DNA from: Pseudomonadota bacterium
GTDB taxonomy: Bacteria > Pseudomonadota > Gammaproteobacteria > Steroidobacterales > GCA-2729495
Direction: 5' to 3'
DNA length: 14,901 nucleotides
Assembly (NCBI GenBank): GCA_030836925.1
Contig: JAUPLK010000010.1
Location: 1 to 14,901 of the forward strand
The translations under genes and the position numbers were made by a program. Positions 13,770 to 14,901 of this stretch are shown here, piece by piece. Position 1 is the stretch's first letter; every line of letters begins with the position of its first letter. Below the pieces are notes generated by a model. It saw only the letters and a program-made list of their open reading frames with translations. It ran no database searches and had not been told where the DNA came from.

Positions 13770-14333
13770 ATGTTTGGAATATTTGGAAATCCACTGATCG
13801 ATTTGGCCACATCTATCTTCAGCGACGATGACGATGATGATTCTCCAAGGAAGGTCCAGCGTGGGGATGTAATCGGCGTGGCCCGAACCGGATATGAACA
13901 TTACGGAGTATATGTCTCAAACAGCGAGGTGATTCATTACACTTCGCCAAATAGCGATGTTGGCGATAACAAGATCATGGCGACGACATTTGAACGTTTC
14001 ATGCGTGGTGCGTCGGATTTTTTCATTCTGAACTTTCCAGATGAAGCTGGTAAGGCCACAAAATCCGTCGGCATCGGCGCTCGTTCAATAATGGCCCCCG
14101 ACATTCTCAAAGGGCCTTCGATATTCGATCTGCTGCGCAAAATAGATTACAAGCGATACTCCGCAAATGAAATTGTATCGAGAGCGCGCAGCAAACTCGG
14201 AGAAGATCGCTATTCGCTGTTGTTCAATAATTGCGAACACTTTGCCATTTGGTGTGCTACGAATGTCAAGGAGTCACAACAAATTCAAAAAGTTCTGGAA
14301 GGAACCGGTCGGCGGTCTATTGTTACCTACTGA
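13770..14333 (+). CDS. LRAT-domain (NlpC/P60-superfamily) cysteine hydrolase, cassette gene
   Basis: The 187-residue protein has the circularly permuted papain-like LRAT/H-Rev107 layout. RGDVIGVARTGYEHYGVYV carries H44, the strand SEVIHYT carries H56, and FNNCEHFAIWC carries the nucleophile candidate C155 in the family's NCEHF motif. These proteins are acyltransferases or hydrolases acting on lipids or peptides; the bacterial cassette versions are uncharacterised. A short acidic run (residues 19-24) follows a hydrophobic N-terminus (FGIFGNPLIDLATSIF) that may associate with membranes. AGGAG lies 6 nt before ATG 13770, 47 nt after the attC cut point, a usual cassette layout. Base composition is noticeably more AT-rich than the neighbours, suggesting separate origin. 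The expected downstream attC is not visible before the IS30 element. Confidence 0.82.
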   Translation: MFGIFGNPLIDLATSIFSDDDDDDSPRKVQRGDVIGVARTGYEHYGVYVSNSEVIHYTSPNSDVGDNKIMATTFERFMRGASDFFILNFPDEAGKATKSVGIGARSIMAPDILKGPSIFDLLRKIDYKRYSANEIVSRARSKLGEDRYSLLFNNCEHFAIWCATNVKESQQIQKVLEGTGRRSIVTY

Positions 14334-14348
14334 GCAGAGAAATAACTA

Positions 14349-14901
14349 GGCGGTCTCAAATCTGAAGTGCAACACCCTCACCGAGGGTAATGTACGCAAA
14401 TGAGAACGAGATACGAACACTTGCAGCCAGAAGACAGAGTGACGTTGGCATCGCTGCGCCAGCAGGGCTGGAGCATCAGGGCCATAGCCCGCCTTCAAGG
14501 CCGCAGCCCAAGCACCATCAGCCGTGAGTTGCGGCGCAACGCCTGCAATGGCAGTTACGCCAGCGCGCCTGCGCAGCGCCTGTGCCAGCAGCGTCGCATT
14601 CAGGCCAGGCCATGCCCCAAGCTGCACAGCTCCGGGGCGTTGTGGATGCTTGTCACCACCATGCTGTGCTGGCTGTGGTCGCCCCAGCAGATTGCACGCA
14701 CACTCCAGCGCATGTATCCCCAAGAGCCAAGCATGCATGCCTCGCACGAGAGCATCTATACCGCCATCTATGCATACCCACGCGGTGAGTTGCGCCGCCA
14801 GCTCATCGCATTGCTGCGCCAGGGCAAGAGTACACGCCGCCCGCGTTCAGCAGGCTCTGATCGGCGCGGTCAGATTCCAGACATGGTCTCTATCCATGTT
14901 C
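14349..14901 (+). mobile_element. IS30-family insertion sequence, left part
   Basis: An IS30-type transposase gene starts at 14400 and runs off the window. The preceding sequence from about 14349 (GGCGGTCTCAAATCTGAAGT) looks like an IS30-family terminal inverted repeat followed by a short leader. It begins only 15 nt after the LRAT gene stop, where a cassette attC would be expected. The exact left end is by eye, since the other end is not in the window. Confidence 0.65.
14400..14901 (+). CDS. IS30-family transposase, N-terminal part (cut by window end)
   Basis: The frame from ATG 14400 is open to the last base, giving 167 residues of a protein that should be about 320-340. It starts MRTRYEHLQPEDRVTLASLR with a helix-turn-helix at about 23-45 (WSIRAIARLQGRSPSTISRELRRN). 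The IS30 signatures follow: SPQQIARTLQRMYP, then SHESIYTAIYAYPRGELRR, and a basic linker with DRRGQIPDMVSI leading towards the DDE core, which lies beyond the window. An in-frame stop at 14388 makes 14400 the first start; GAGGG is 12 nt upstream. No disruption is seen in the visible part. Confidence 0.85.
   Translation, partial: MRTRYEHLQPEDRVTLASLRQQGWSIRAIARLQGRSPSTISRELRRNACNGSYASAPAQRLCQQRRIQARPCPKLHSSGALWMLVTTMLCWLWSPQQIARTLQRMYPQEPSMHASHESIYTAIYAYPRGELRRQLIALLRQGKSTRRPRSAGSDRRGQIPDMVSIHV

Noticed and set aside
14346..14747. 133-residue minus-strand open frame
   Set aside because: Antisense to the IS30 transposase start, whose plus-strand frame has full family motifs.

Overview
The window is a mosaic accessory region, most likely from a Pseudomonas-type gammaproteobacterium or a plasmid or integrative element of that group. 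This rests on overall GC-rich codon use, a MexCD-OprJ/NfxB-type efflux locus, a CadR/PbrR-type metal regulator and an integron recombination site of the form seen in Pseudomonas-group chromosomal integrons. At least three insertion-sequence families and several broken genes are stitched together. No tRNA, rRNA, replication or core housekeeping gene is visible.

Layout. (1) About 1-2500 is an IS21-family element on the minus strand: istA with a 7-nt overlap to istB. (2) About 2500-4456 looks like island backbone: a terminator hairpin, a 63-residue AlpA/excisionase-like HTH protein, an inverted repeat in the divergent intergenic region, a 352-residue uncharacterised protein with a Cys/His cluster, and on the opposite strand two small unknown genes, one of which seems frameshifted. 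(3) 4449-4646 is the 5' piece of a short-chain dehydrogenase, cut off exactly where the island backbone starts. (4) 4741-11236 is a complete RND tripartite efflux locus: outer-membrane factor, inner-membrane pump and periplasmic adaptor in one minus-strand operon, with a divergent NfxB-type regulator. The arrangement and the regulator match MexCD-OprJ, and the IS-rich setting suggests the mobile TMexCD-TOprJ version associated with tigecycline and multidrug resistance. A perfect 30-bp palindrome lies between regulator and operon. (5) 11347-11463 holds five tandem 22-25 bp units that look like the multi-repeat end of a second, different IS21-family element. They abut a 3'-truncated HMA/CDF metal transporter. 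(6) 11464-12802 is that transporter remnant with a divergent CadR/PbrR-type regulator and a MerR-style 19-bp-spacer promoter. (7) 12890-14333 is integron cassette material: a secreted ClpP/SppA-like serine-protease homologue, a well-formed attC site, and an LRAT/NlpC-P60-type cysteine-hydrolase gene. (8) From about 14349 to the end is the start of an IS30-family element whose transposase runs out of the window.

How the genes work together. The pump genes form a self-contained resistance module. The adaptor and the outer-membrane channel both carry lipoboxes, the inner pump keeps its proton-relay aspartates, and the regulator is intact, so the module looks functional. The metal module has an intact sensor and promoter, but its transporter lost its C-terminus. 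The two cassette genes are the least understood content. Each encodes a predicted hydrolase, and they are separated by an attC, which marks them as independently acquired. Element boundaries are inferred by eye except where a motif or stop codon fixes them.
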